From contig JAMOBD010000013.1 in NCBI GenBank assembly GCA_039908345.1, forward strand, positions 1 through 50,741: a stretch of DNA of 50,741 nt. The letters are read 5' to 3'. Each line of letters opens with the position of its first letter. Positions within the stretch are counted from its first letter, which is position 1. This document shows positions 42,856 to 50,665 of the stretch, one piece after another. Origin of the DNA: Magnetospirillum sp. WYHS-4. GTDB taxonomy: Bacteria; Pseudomonadota; Alphaproteobacteria; Rhodospirillales; GLO-3. Below the pieces are notes generated by a model. That model saw only the letters and a program-made list of their open reading frames with translations. It was not told the origin of the DNA and ran no database searches. Made by a program: the position numbers and the translations under genes.

Positions 42856-43050
42856 ATGGACCGCATGCGGGAATGGATTCTGGCATCCGCAAGCCTGTTG
42901 GTATTGACGGCCTGCGAACCGCGGGTAACGGTGGAGGCTCCCGACAAGCCGATCACCATCAACCTGAACATCAAGATCGAGCACGAACTCCGCGTAAAGC
43001 TTGAGAAAGATGTCGATGACCTAATCACGAAGAAGAAGGAGCTGTTCTGA
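42856..43050 (+). CDS. ynbE: YnbE-family lipoprotein
   Basis: A 64-residue lipoprotein with lipobox LTAC. The mature part, CEPRVTVEAPDKPITINLNI, then KIEHELRVKLEKDVDDLI, is the YnbE family pattern: a short beta strand that extends the YdbH fold at the outer membrane. It starts one base after the ydbH stop and ends in a TGATG junction with ydbL, so the three are translated together. Confidence 0.9.
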   Translation: MDRMREWILASASLLVLTACEPRVTVEAPDKPITINLNIKIEHELRVKLEKDVDDLITKKKELF

Positions 43051-43391
43051 TGGCCAAGACCACAAAACGGACCCTTCCCCTCCTGGCGGCCGCCATTGCC
43101 CTTCTTCTTTCCCTGCCCGCTTTCGCCCAGAGCCTGGGCGACGCCAAGAGCCAGGGATTGGTTGGGGAACGACCAGACGGATACGTCGGCGCCGTCAAGA
43201 GCCTACCGTCCAGCGTCAAGAGTCTGGTGGACGACGTCAACGCTCAGCGTCGCGCCAATTACGAGGATATCGCCCGGAGACAGAACACGAGCCGTTCCGC
43301 CGTCGAAGCGGTGGCAGGAACACGCCTGCAAGACATGACCGCGCCGGGCGGCTTCATCCAGGACACGTCGGGAGGGTGGCGGCGGAAATAA
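43050..43391 (+). CDS. ydbL: YdbL-family periplasmic protein (DUF1318)
   Basis: A 113-residue exported protein: signal peptide to about residue 26, then AKSQGLVGERPDGYVGAVKSLPSSVKSLVDDVNAQRRANYEDIARRQN with alternating charges, and a conserved QDTSGGWRRK end. The YDbL family is a periplasmic chaperone-like partner that controls the YdbH-YnbE complex. It closes the three-gene operon and stops six bases before the convergent 17-kDa-antigen-like gene, so no terminator space remains. Confidence 0.9.
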   Translation: MAKTTKRTLPLLAAAIALLLSLPAFAQSLGDAKSQGLVGERPDGYVGAVKSLPSSVKSLVDDVNAQRRANYEDIARRQNTSRSAVEAVAGTRLQDMTAPGGFIQDTSGGWRRK

Positions 43392-43397
43392 CCCGCC

Positions 43398-43883
43398 TCA
43401 ACCCACTTCATCGGCCATGGCGTACCACAGGCCGTCGTTACCTTGGCAGGCAGTGCCTTCGCCCGATTCCACCGTCTCTCCCACCGCCAGGGTGGCGCGG
43501 TAGTCGCGGCAAAGTTCGCCCGACTGCATCCGGTAGCTGCGGGTCGGCCGGAAAATGCCGCTGGCCCCGGTCGCCGGGTTCTGCCAGCCGTGCACCTCGC
43601 CGTCGCGGCCCTTGCTCAGGGCCCGCTTGGCGGCGTCGTCATGCATGGACCAATCCGAGGATTCCAAGCGGCGAGCCACCACATAACCCGCCCCGGCACC
43701 GACCAAAGCCGCCCCGGTAATAATCAAGGTGCGTCCCATGCCGCCCCCGAACTGGGCGCCGATCAAGCCACCCGCGGCGCCGCCGAGAGCCGCGCCAAGC
43801 AGGCCGCTGGAATTCACCTTCATGTTTTCAGTAGCGCATCCGACCAAAGAAAGGGCCAGTACCGCAACCACGACTTTCTTCAT
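43398..43883 (-). CDS. Glycine-zipper surface-antigen lipoprotein, 161 aa
   Basis: A lipoprotein resembling rickettsial 17-kDa surface antigens. Signal peptide with lipobox LSLVGC; then a glycine zipper (LLGAALGGAAGGLIGAQFGGGMG and ALVGAGAGYVVARRLESSD); then a compact C-terminal domain with NPATGASGIFRPTRSYRM, CRDYRATLAVG and GTACQGNDGLWYAM, including a pair of cysteines likely to form a disulfide. GAGGAG seven bases upstream marks the ATG at 43881-43883. Related proteins link the outer membrane to the wall. Confidence 0.85.
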   Translation of the reverse strand: MKKVVVAVLALSLVGCATENMKVNSSGLLGAALGGAAGGLIGAQFGGGMGRTLIITGAALVGAGAGYVVARRLESSDWSMHDDAAKRALSKGRDGEVHGWQNPATGASGIFRPTRSYRMQSGELCRDYRATLAVGETVESGEGTACQGNDGLWYAMADEVG

Positions 43884-43978
43884 GGCCAACTCCTCTCGAT
43901 CCCATTCTGGTTTACGAGCCGGGGGTTAATATTATCTGAATCGAGCCGAATCTCGAAGGAATTTCGTAGAGACGCCCG

Positions 43979-44416
43979 TCAGCGCGCCGATTCGTCCGGG
44001 CTTGGCGGCAGAAGGGGCGACTCGCCAGGCCCGGAATAGGACCAGTTGTACGGCCCTGTCGCCGTCTCGCCGCCGGCCCGGGCTCCCGTCCAGGAAGAAC
44101 CGCTTCCACCGTCGCAGGCAAAAAAGGCGGCTGCGAAAGTTGCCGGGCATTTGGTCCGGGTGTGGCGGACGAAGCGCGCCGTCTTTCCGTGCTTGCCGCA
44201 AGTCTCGCCGGCCATGCGACGGACTTCCTCGGGCGTCGTGGCCTTGGCGCTGTAGCAGATGGTGACGTTTCGTCGTTCGACGGGCTCCTGCCTGAAGGTC
44301 TCGGAATCCCGATTGAACTCATCGGGATTGTGGACATAGGGCGGCAAGGCACAGCCAGCCCCTCCCCCCAGAACGATAAGTGACAGCAGAACGACGGCGA
44401 GGCCACGAGACTTCAT
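43979..44416 (-). CDS. Hypothetical cysteine-containing lipoprotein, 145 aa
   Basis: Signal peptide with lipobox GGAGC at about residue 22. The mature chain has VERRNVTICYS, MAGETCGKHGKTARFVRHTRTKCPATFAAAFFAC, i.e. four cysteines after the acylated one, which could form two disulfides. The remaining C-terminal 35 residues are Gly/Ser/Pro-rich. The family is not recognised. Only the region after the ATG at 44416 is protein-like; an earlier frame extension is not. It sits between tag and the 17-kDa-antigen-like gene, which is 95 bases away with an AT-rich gap. Confidence 0.75.
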   Translation of the reverse strand: MKSRGLAVVLLSLIVLGGGAGCALPPYVHNPDEFNRDSETFRQEPVERRNVTICYSAKATTPEEVRRMAGETCGKHGKTARFVRHTRTKCPATFAAAFFACDGGSGSSWTGARAGGETATGPYNWSYSGPGESPLLPPSPDESAR

Positions 44417-44469
44417 GGCCCTTCTATAGCCTTTTCCGAACCGGTTGGGCAATCGGCGGTGTAATGGCC

Positions 44470-45030
44470 TCATTCCCCTTCGTAGACCTCCCGCCCCACC
44501 GCCATCCAGGGGGGCGACTGGGCGGAGATGAGGGCAAAGGCCGGACAGGTCGGGCGGTGGGCGCCCGGCAGGTAGCCGATGCTCATCAGGAACTCGTTGA
44601 CCACCTCGCCCCCCATGAAAACGAAGGTCTTCTTGAACAGCCTTACCCAATCGTCCTTGTGCCGCGGATGATTCCCGGCAATCCAGGCGGCAAAGTCCCC
44701 GTGGCTGTCGCGGAGCGCCCGGACACGCCGCGCATTCTCGATGACGGCGGCCACCTTTCGGCGATTGCGGATGATGCCCGCATCGCCCAGCAGACGAGCG
44801 ACATCGGCCTCGCCATAGGCGGCAACCCGGTCGACCGCAAAGCCCTCGAAGGCGGCATGGATGAACGGACGTTTTTTGAGGACGATTTCCCAGGATAGGC
44901 CAGCCTGGAATATCTCCAGACTCAGGCGCTCGAACAACCCCGCCTCATCGACCAGGGCAAAGCCGTATTCCCGATCATGGTAGTCCCCATGCACGGGATG
45001 GCCCGGGGCAAGGTCGCAGTACCAGGACAC
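44470..45030 (-). CDS. tag: DNA-3-methyladenine glycosylase I
   Basis: A 186-residue Tag enzyme, which removes 3-methyladenine from alkylated DNA. Zinc ligands can be seen at Cys in WYCDLAP, His in DYHDREYG, and the His-Cys pair in HRPTCPAF near the end. FQAGLSWEIVLKKRPFIHAAFEGF is the family hallmark. The GTG at 45028-45030 directly abuts the stop of the MerR-like gene, so it probably depends on translational coupling. Confidence 0.93.
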   Translation of the reverse strand: MSWYCDLAPGHPVHGDYHDREYGFALVDEAGLFERLSLEIFQAGLSWEIVLKKRPFIHAAFEGFAVDRVAAYGEADVARLLGDAGIIRNRRKVAAVIENARRVRALRDSHGDFAAWIAGNHPRHKDDWVRLFKKTFVFMGGEVVNEFLMSIGYLPGAHRPTCPAFALISAQSPPWMAVGREVYEGE

Positions 45031-45588
45031 CTAACGCAGAGCCGTCTGCAGCAGGGACTGGAGTTCCTCCAGTTCTCCCAGGGCGGCGGACAGGTCGGCC
45101 TTGCGTTTTTCCTTGTCCGGCGAGGGCGGAATGGATGGAGGCGCTGCCGAGTCGACCGCCACGACGGCGGGAGCCGGCGTCTCGACAGGTGGAGCCACCG
45201 GATAAACCACAGGGCCACGCCGGGGTTGCTCCGCAGCGGCGAACAGGTCGGCGGCCGGAACCCGCGGCGGCTCGGGAATCAATTCGGGGACCTTCGCCTT
45301 GTCGCCCGGCGTCCCCTGGCGCAGCAGTTTCTGCACGCCCTTGATGGTATATCCTTCCTCGTGCAGCAGGGTCCGGATGCGCCGCAAAAGCACCACATCC
45401 TCGGGCCGATAGTAACGGCGACCGCCCCCCCGCTTCAGGGGACGGACCAGGGGAAACTTGGTTTCCCAGAACCGCAGCACGTGTTGCGGCAATTCCAGCT
45501 CGAAGGCCACCTCGCTGATGGTGCGGAAGGCCTCGGGGGACTTGCCCTCGCGGCGCGGCTCGTCGATGTCGTCTTTTTCGGGGTTCAT
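45031..45588 (-). CDS. MerR-family transcriptional regulator
   Basis: A 185-residue regulator with an N-terminal winged-helix MerR domain ([24 protein letters not shown], then [15 protein letters not shown]). The C-terminal part is a Pro/Ala-rich linker and a short coiled coil ([22 protein letters not shown]), with no metal-binding cysteines, so it is not a metal sensor. It always follows ihfA in alphaproteobacteria; its target is unknown. tag follows at once. Confidence 0.88.
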   Translation of the reverse strand: MNPEKDDIDEPRREGKSPEAFRTISEVAFELELPQHVLRFWETKFPLVRPLKRGGGRRYYRPEDVVLLRRIRTLLHEEGYTIKGVQKLLRQGTPGDKAKVPELIPEPPRVPAADLFAAAEQPRRGPVVYPVAPPVETPAPAVVAVDSAAPPSIPPSPDKEKRKADLSAALGELEELQSLLQTALR

Positions 45589-45604
45589 GCCGACGCAGGC
45601 CCGC

Positions 45605-45910
45605 TTACGCGGGCTTCCGCTTGCGGTTGATGTGCGACTTCAAGACCTGTGACGGCCGAAAGACCAGGACCTGGCGCGGGAGAATGGGAACCTCCTGGCC
45701 GGTCTTGGGATTGCGCCCGATCCTCTGCCCCTTCTTGCGAACTGAAAAGCTGCCGAAGGAGGAAATCTTGACGGTTTCCCCGTGCACCAGGGCCTCGGAA
45801 ATGGCACCCAGCACCTGTTCCAGAAGTTCCGCCGACTCGTTACGCGACAGCCCCACTTCCTGGTAGACCGCCTCGCTAAGCTGCGCCCTCGTGATGGTTC
45901 TTCCAGCCAT
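45605..45910 (-). CDS. ihfA: Integration host factor subunit alpha
   Basis: A 101-residue DNA-bending protein, alpha subunit of [29 protein letters not shown] at the front, [30 protein letters not shown] for the beta arm with the intercalating Pro, and [14 protein letters not shown] near the end. GAGGGG lies upstream of the ATG at 45910, and TTGACG-17-TAGGCT just ahead of that (45946-45974) is a plausible promoter. It belongs to the plsX-fabH-ihfA-merR neighbourhood. Confidence 0.95.
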   Translation of the reverse strand: MAGRTITRAQLSEAVYQEVGLSRNESAELLEQVLGAISEALVHGETVKISSFGSFSVRKKGQRIGRNPKTGQEVPILPRQVLVFRPSQVLKSHINRKRKPA

Positions 45911-45945
45911 ACCCGCCCCTCGTCCGGAAGCCTGTCCTGGGAGAC

Positions 45946-45974
45946 AGCCTATCCTTCCCGAAGAAACCCGTCAA
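45946..45974 (-). promoter_or_regulatory. Probable ihfA promoter
   Basis: On the minus strand TTGACG (45969-45974), 17 bases, TAGGCT (45946-45951). A 5-bp stem CTGTC/GACAG (45932-45947) with a six-base loop overlaps the -10 box and start region. Promoter strength is moderate by match; it lies in the 87-base gap after fabH. Confidence 0.4.
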
Positions 45975-45997
45975 TATCAAAGGGATGGGATACGACT

Positions 45998-46960
45998 TTA
46001 CCAGCGGGCCAGGGCCGCCCCCCAGGTGAAGCCGCCACCCATGGCTTCCATGAGGACCAGATGGCCCTCCCGGATGCGGCCGTCGCGCACCGCTTCATCC
46101 AGAGCGAGCGGTATGGAGGCTGCGGAAGTATTGGCATGCCTCTCGACCGTCACGACCACCTTTTCAGGCGGCATCTTGAGCTTCCGCGCGGTCGACTCGA
46201 GAATGCGCCGGTTGGCCTGATGGGGTACCAGCCAGTCCAGGTCCTCGGATATGAGGCCATTGGCGTCGAGGGCTTCCTTGACCACCTGAGCCAGGTTGGT
46301 CACCGCATGACGAAAGACTTCCTGCCCGGCCATTCGCACGAACCCCATGGAGCGGGTCGACGACGGCCCCCCGTCCATGTAGAGCAAGTCTTCCAACCGT
46401 CCGTCGGCGTGTAGATGGGTCGACAGGATGCCGTGGCGGCCGTCGGCTTCGGCACGTAGAACCACGGCGCCGGCACCATCGCCGAACAGGACGCAGGTGT
46501 TGCGGTCGCTCCAGTCGAGCAGGCGGGAAAAGGTCTCGGCACCGATCACCAGGGCCGTCTTCACCTGGCCGGAGCGGATGAAGCTATCGGCCGTCGCCAG
46601 GGCGTAGATGAAACCCGAACAGACCGCCTGCACGTCGAAGGCAAAGCTTCCCGTCGCGCCGATTTGCGCCTGCACCCGCACCGCCGTGGCGGGAAAGGTT
46701 CGGTCGGGAGATGTGGTGCCCAGTACGATCAGGTCAAGGTCGGCCGCGGCGACGCCGGCCATCTCCAAAGCCTTTAGCGCGGCCTCGCGGGCCAAGTCCG
46801 ATGTCATCTGACCTTCGGCGGCGATGCGGCGCTCGCGAATGCCGGTGCGTTCCCGGATCCACTCGTCCGAAGTATCGACCCGTTTCGCCAGTTCGTCATT
46901 GGTGACGACGTGCTCCGGCAGGTAGGAGCCGCTGCCGACGATCCGGGCGCGCAACGTCAT
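45998..46960 (-). CDS. fabH: 3-oxoacyl-ACP synthase III
   Basis: A 320-residue condensing enzyme that starts fatty acid synthesis by joining acetyl-CoA to malonyl-ACP. The Cys-His-Asn triad is AVCSGF, VPHQAN and RHANTSAAS. Beginning [33 protein letters not shown] is typical. AGGGGGGG precedes the ATG at 46958-46960, which overlaps the plsX stop as ATGA. Length and residues indicate full function. Confidence 0.96.
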   Translation of the reverse strand: MTLRARIVGSGSYLPEHVVTNDELAKRVDTSDEWIRERTGIRERRIAAEGQMTSDLAREAALKALEMAGVAAADLDLIVLGTTSPDRTFPATAVRVQAQIGATGSFAFDVQAVCSGFIYALATADSFIRSGQVKTALVIGAETFSRLLDWSDRNTCVLFGDGAGAVVLRAEADGRHGILSTHLHADGRLEDLLYMDGGPSSTRSMGFVRMAGQEVFRHAVTNLAQVVKEALDANGLISEDLDWLVPHQANRRILESTARKLKMPPEKVVVTVERHANTSAASIPLALDEAVRDGRIREGHLVLMEAMGGGFTWGAALARW

Positions 46961-48012
46961 GTCGCCCCCCCTACCTCTTGCGGGGCGGACGCTTGGTGCC
47001 GACCGAGTTGGGCGAAGTCCTCGCGGATGGAATCGACCAAGCCGTCGCGTGCCATCTCGGCCGCCACCTTGATGGCGTTGGCGAATCCCAGAGCATCGGT
47101 TCCGCCGTGGCTTTTGACGCAGATGCCCTTCAGCCCCAGGAACATGGCGCCGTTGTAGCGGCGGGGATCGACCCGCCTGCGGAAGGAGTCCAGGGCCGGC
47201 TTGGCCAGCAGCGTGCCCAGCTTGGCGGCAAACGAACTGGTCAGCGCCTCCTTGAGAAAGGCACCCAGCATCTTCGCGATGCCTTCGGCGGTCTTCAGTG
47301 CCACGTTGCCGGTGAAGCCGTCGGTGACGATCACGTCCACCGTGCCGGCACCGATGTCGTCACCTTCCACAAAGCCGTGGAAGCGGATGGGCAGGGTACT
47401 TTCGGAAAGAATCTGCGCCGCCTTCTTGACGGCGTCGCTGCCCTTCATTTCCTCGGTACCGACATTGAGGATTCCGATGGAGGGTTGCTTCAGCCCCAGC
47501 ACGTTGCGGGCGAACACCTCGCCCATCACGGCGAACTGGACCAGATTATCCGCATCGCAGTCCACGTTGGCGCCCAGATCGAGCATCACGGACTCGCCGC
47601 GCCGGGTCGGGAAATAGGTAGCGATGGCCGGGCGATCGATGCCGGGCAGGGTCTTCAGGACGAATTTAGCCATGGCCATCAGGGCCCCGGTATTGCCAGC
47701 CGAGATCACCCCTGCCGCCTCTCCGGTGCCCACGGCGTTGATGGCAAGCCGCATGCTGGATTGCCGCCGGCCACGCAGGGCTTGGCTGGGTTTCTCGTCG
47801 TTGGGCACGACATCGTCGGTATGGCGGATATCGGAAGCCGCCGCCACGGCCGGGAAGCGGGCCAGCAACGGCTCCAGCCGCTCCCGGTCACCGAATAGCA
47901 GAAAGCGCACGCCCGGATCTTTCCGGAGCGCCAAGTCGATACCTTCAATGACCATGTCGGGAGCGTGATCGCCGCCCATGGCGTCCAGGGACAGGGTAAT
48001 GCACTCGGGCAC
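46957..48012 (-). CDS. plsX: Phosphate acyltransferase PlsX
   Basis: A 351-residue enzyme that makes acyl-phosphate from acyl-ACP, the substrate of PlsY in phospholipid synthesis. [16 protein letters not shown] near the start, [31 protein letters not shown] and [14 protein letters not shown] are diagnostic. The start is a GTG at 48010-48012. rpmF lies 44 bases upstream, matching the common order yceD-rpmF-plsX-fabH. Confidence 0.95.
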   Translation of the reverse strand: MPECITLSLDAMGGDHAPDMVIEGIDLALRKDPGVRFLLFGDRERLEPLLARFPAVAAASDIRHTDDVVPNDEKPSQALRGRRQSSMRLAINAVGTGEAAGVISAGNTGALMAMAKFVLKTLPGIDRPAIATYFPTRRGESVMLDLGANVDCDADNLVQFAVMGEVFARNVLGLKQPSIGILNVGTEEMKGSDAVKKAAQILSESTLPIRFHGFVEGDDIGAGTVDVIVTDGFTGNVALKTAEGIAKMLGAFLKEALTSSFAAKLGTLLAKPALDSFRRRVDPRRYNGAMFLGLKGICVKSHGGTDALGFANAIKVAAEMARDGLVDSIREDFAQLGRHQASAPQEVGGAT

Positions 48013-48056
48013 AGGCCAAATCCCCCCGCTGCCGCCCCCTCCTCGCTTATCGAGGA

Positions 48057-48236
48057 TCAGGCGGTGGTGGCGACCAGTTCGCGCCCGTCATACTGCCCAC
48101 AGGCGGGACAAACATGATGCGGCCGCTTCAGTTCGCCGCAATTGGGGCACTCATGATAGGAAGAACTCTTGAGAGCATGGTGGGCGCGACGCATGTTGCG
48201 GCGCGACTTCGACACTTTCTTCTTGGGAACAGCCAT
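48057..48236 (-). CDS. rpmF: 50S ribosomal protein L32
   Basis: A 59-residue ribosomal protein. [20 protein letters not shown] is the classic L32 N-terminus, followed by a zinc ribbon with CPNCG and CPACG pairs. It is placed between yceD and plsX as in most proteobacteria. The ATG lies at 48234-48236; no strong ribosome site is visible, which is common for this gene when the leader is short. Confidence 0.96.
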   Translation of the reverse strand: MAVPKKKVSKSRRNMRRAHHALKSSSYHECPNCGELKRPHHVCPACGQYDGRELVATTA

Positions 48237-48331
48237 CGGCGTAACTCGCTTTGTCGGAAAGGACCGGTCGTGCGGAAGGCGCCCTACTTAAACAATTCCG
48301 CAGGCAAGGGCAAGGAGATTGGCGGCAGGGA

Positions 48332-48874
48332 TCATCCCTTTTTTTTCAGTTCCGCCAGAACGGCGAAAGGATTGGCCGGCTTGGCTTCCGCCGCCTCGCC
48401 GGTCGAGTAGCCGGTGAAAACGGCTCCGGGCGCCCTTGGAAAGAGATCGATCTCCAGGCCGAACTGCCCCGCCACGGCCTCGCCCAGGTCGATGACGCCG
48501 TCGGTGATGGGCTCCGGCAGTTCGTTCGCCCCGATCTCCTCTTCCATAGGTTCGTCGCGCTCCGGAGCGGGCGGGGCGAACAGAAGTTCGAAGGATGTCG
48601 CCACCTCGGCGGTCACGGGCGCCAGGGTGACCACGCAGCTCTGGGTGAGGCGGGCCGATAGTTCGCCCCGAACCCTCACGCGCCCCCCCGCGATGGGCAT
48701 CAGGGACAGAGTCGCCTCGAGCATTTCCAAGGATACCAAGTCGAAGCGCCGCGCCAGCGCCGCACGCTCCTCATCGGTAGCCGCCAAGCGCCGCTCGCTC
48801 TCGCCGGGCGGCAAGTCCTCGACGCGCAGGGGCCGCGAGAACTCGGGCGGCGGGACGGGCTCGTGCAAGGTCAT
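48332..48874 (-). CDS. yceD: YceD-family protein (DUF177)
   Basis: A 180-residue DUF177 protein. Conserved beginning FSRPLRVEDLPPGE, middle GRVRVRGELSARLTQSCVVTLAPV with a single cysteine, and DLGEAVAGQFGLEIDLFPRAPGA. The family precedes rpmF nearly everywhere; plant and bacterial members are linked to 23S rRNA accumulation. The start at 48874 overlaps the CBP3-like gene as ATGA. It lies 95 bases before rpmF. Confidence 0.92.
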   Translation of the reverse strand: MTLHEPVPPPEFSRPLRVEDLPPGESERRLAATDEERAALARRFDLVSLEMLEATLSLMPIAGGRVRVRGELSARLTQSCVVTLAPVTAEVATSFELLFAPPAPERDEPMEEEIGANELPEPITDGVIDLGEAVAGQFGLEIDLFPRAPGAVFTGYSTGEAAEAKPANPFAVLAELKKKG

Positions 48875-49416
48875 GGGATGTCTCCCTCGAAAGGTGGAAA
48901 GGCGGCGCGGCCAGCCATCAGGTCCGCCAGCGTCTGCGCCTCCAGGGCCGCCGTCGCCGTCGCCAGGTAACGCGCCACGGCCGCCACCTGGACGTCTTGC
49001 GGCAGGGTGCCGCGGAAAAGGTTGCGTCGCAGGGCTTCGCCCAGGGACGCCCCCCCTTCCGCCAGGCCCCGGTCGTAGGCGGCGATGCGCCCGTAGAAGG
49101 CTTTGGCCATCTCCTTGATCCGCTTGCCCACAACCAAGTCGCCGACGCCGATCTCGCGCAGGTTATGGTCCATGTCCTCGAACATGCGATCGAACAAAGC
49201 CTGGGATAGCGGGGCCGCGGACTCGCCGTCCCGCTTCAGTCGGCGCAGCAGCAGGTAGACCTGCAACGCCACCATGTCGAAGCGGCCGTCCAGGCTGTCC
49301 GGAACCCCGCCCCGCCCATAGAATTCCGGCCGGCGCGCCTGGGCCACCGCAGCCGCGTAGAGGGCGGAAGCCGGCCCGGCGAGAGGGTTCTTCTGGCGGA
49401 ACAAGTGCAGGATCAT
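48871..49416 (-). CDS. Ubiquinol-cytochrome c chaperone, CBP3/UQCC1 family
   Basis: A 181-residue member of the Ubiq_cyt_C_chap family. Mitochondrial CBP3 helps translate and assemble cytochrome b of the bc1 complex. Typical: ALYAAAVAQARRPEFYGRGGVPDSLDGRFDMVALQVYLLLRRLK, then LFDRMFEDMDHNLREIGVGDLVVGKRIKEMAKAFYGR. It has no signal or membrane helix. It is divergent from bamE across only 47 bases, so the two promoters must interlock. It is coupled to yceD downstream. Confidence 0.93.
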   Translation of the reverse strand: MILHLFRQKNPLAGPASALYAAAVAQARRPEFYGRGGVPDSLDGRFDMVALQVYLLLRRLKRDGESAAPLSQALFDRMFEDMDHNLREIGVGDLVVGKRIKEMAKAFYGRIAAYDRGLAEGGASLGEALRRNLFRGTLPQDVQVAAVARYLATATAALEAQTLADLMAGRAAFPPFEGDIP

Positions 49417-49428
49417 TCGGCAGACGCG

Positions 49429-49456
49429 TTGACAAAGGGGGTAGACCGACTATCCT
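49429..49456 (+). promoter_or_regulatory. bamE promoter immediately upstream of the start codon
   Basis: TTGACA (49429-49434), a 16-base spacer and TATCCT (49451-49456). The ATG of bamE begins seven bases later, at 49464, about where transcription should start, and no Shine-Dalgarno exists. A leaderless message is therefore likely. Confidence 0.5.
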
Positions 49457-49463
49457 CTAGCAC

Positions 49464-49943
49464 ATGCGGACTTGTCATACGAGCATCACCCTGCGGGCGC
49501 TGGCCCTGGCCGCCGTGGTTCTGTCCATCGGTTGTTCACCGCGCATCGATTCCCGCGGGAACCTTCCCGATCCGGAACGCTTGGCCGAGATCAAGGCCGG
49601 CCAGATCACCAAGGACGAGGTGCTGGAAAACCTGGGATCGCCGTCCAGTATTGGGGCTTTCGACGAGGAAACCTGGTACTACGTCAGCGAGCGGACGGAA
49701 ACCAACGTCTTCTTTGCCCCCGAGGTCAAGGACCGCAAGGTCCTGGTGCTCAAGTTCGACAAGAAGGGCACCCTGGCCGACATCCGCCAGTTGGGTTACG
49801 AGGATGGATACGCAGTCCGCCCCATCCAACGCGAAACCCCGACCGGCGGCAATGAAGTCGGGATGTTCGAACAGCTGTTCGGCAACATCGGCCGCTTCAA
49901 CAAGGACAGCCGCAAAGGCGGCGGTGGCGGCGGCGGCGAGTAA
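49464..49943 (+). CDS. bamE: BamE/SmpA outer-membrane assembly lipoprotein
   Basis: A 159-residue lipoprotein (lipobox LSIGC). BamE is the small lipoprotein that stabilises the BAM complex for outer-membrane protein insertion. Core: DPERLAEIKAGQITKDEVLENLGSPSSIGAFDEETWYYVSERTE, then KVLVLKFDKKGTLADIRQLG. After residue 115 a linker leads to a Gly-rich end (seven consecutive Gly). No other in-frame ATG precedes the lipobox, so the start is certain despite the missing ribosome site. Convergent with the ParE-like toxin gene. Confidence 0.94.
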   Translation: MRTCHTSITLRALALAAVVLSIGCSPRIDSRGNLPDPERLAEIKAGQITKDEVLENLGSPSSIGAFDEETWYYVSERTETNVFFAPEVKDRKVLVLKFDKKGTLADIRQLGYEDGYAVRPIQRETPTGGNEVGMFEQLFGNIGRFNKDSRKGGGGGGGE

Positions 49944-49961
49944 TCCCCCCGCAATGACCTG

Positions 49962-49985
49962 AACCCAAGGCGGCCCTGGTGGGTT
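49962..49985. terminator. Hairpin between convergent bamE and parE-like toxin genes
   Basis: AACCCA (49962-49967) pairs with TGGGTT (49980-49985), with AGG/CCT extending the stem across a two-base bulge. It lies in the 46-base gap between two convergent stops and could end both transcripts. There is no T-run, so a standard intrinsic terminator is uncertain. Confidence 0.35.
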
Positions 49986-49989
49986 GAAT

Positions 49990-50283
49990 TCACGGCGACG
50001 CGGGCCAGCGCCGGGCGCCGTGAAGAACGTGGAGAACTTGAACTCCCATCGGCGCTTCGCGGTAGACCACCACGTAAGGAGTTCCGTCCACGACCAATTC
50101 CCGGGCGCCGGCAACCCGGCCCGGCCGCCCGAGCCCCGGGAACTCGCCCAGCCGATCGACGCAGGCAAAGACCCTTGCCGCCATGTTCCGGGCGGCCCCC
50201 GGATCGTCCTTGGCGATGTGGTCCGCCTGGGCGTCGAGGTTCAAGAGCGCCCGGCGCGTCCAGCGGACGATCACGCCCGCCAT
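49990..50283 (-). CDS. RelE/ParE-family toxin
   Basis: A 97-residue protein of the ParE type: VRWTRRALLNLDAQADHIAKDDPGAARNMAARVFACVDRLGEFPGLGRPG, then RELVVDGTPYVVVYREAPMGVQVLHVLHGARRWP. This is the full fold with the conserved C-terminal Arg-Trp, so it is likely active. ParE-type toxins inhibit DNA gyrase. It starts at the ATG at 50281-50283, overlapping the antitoxin gene by 13 bases. Confidence 0.92.
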   Translation of the reverse strand: MAGVIVRWTRRALLNLDAQADHIAKDDPGAARNMAARVFACVDRLGEFPGLGRPGRVAGARELVVDGTPYVVVYREAPMGVQVLHVLHGARRWPASP

Positions 50284-50513
50284 TTGGCACGCACCCCCGC
50301 CACCGCTTCGGCGTCGGCGAAGTCTCCGGTGTCGGCCTCCGCGATCCCTTGCCGGACCTCTTCGACGAACCATGTCTCGTGGTCCACGAAGGAGGCGAGC
50401 GCCTTCTCGACCACCCAACTCTTGGGACGGTCCAGCGCCAGCGCCAGAGCTTCCACCCGGTGGGCCAAATCTTCCGGTACGCGTACCGAGACGGATGCGG
50501 TCTTGGGTGCCAT
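50271..50513 (-). CDS. Ribbon-helix-helix antitoxin, ParD/CopG-like
   Basis: An 80-residue antitoxin. The first 45 residues are a ribbon-helix-helix DNA-binding domain (TASVSVRVPEDLAHRVEALA, then RPKSWVVEKALASF); the rest wraps the toxin. It precedes the ParE-like toxin gene and overlaps it by 13 bases, the usual order. A perfect inverted repeat, TGTATG-N7-CATACA, lies 12 to 30 bases upstream of its ATG and is probably the site of autorepression. Confidence 0.92.
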   Translation of the reverse strand: MAPKTASVSVRVPEDLAHRVEALALALDRPKSWVVEKALASFVDHETWFVEEVRQGIAEADTGDFADAEAVAGVRAKWRA

Positions 50514-50524
50514 TGCCTCTCGCC

Positions 50525-50543
50525 TGTATGAGTGTTGCATACA
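50525..50543. promoter_or_regulatory. Operator palindrome of the toxin-antitoxin operon
   Basis: TGTATG-AGTGTTG-CATACA is a perfect 6-base inverted repeat with a seven-base centre, 12 bases before the antitoxin ATG. Spacing and position suit a ribbon-helix-helix dimer of dimers. Binding by the antitoxin is inferred. Confidence 0.55.
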
Positions 50544-50665
50544 ACTCCGTACATTGTGACACCCGGCTATCGGTTTGTCGAGAGCCGGCTCGGACCCTGT
50601 CGGCTCGGCCCCTGCGGGGCTCCGCCGCCCTTGCCCCCTCCCCATGCTGGTGGCAGGATTGGCGC

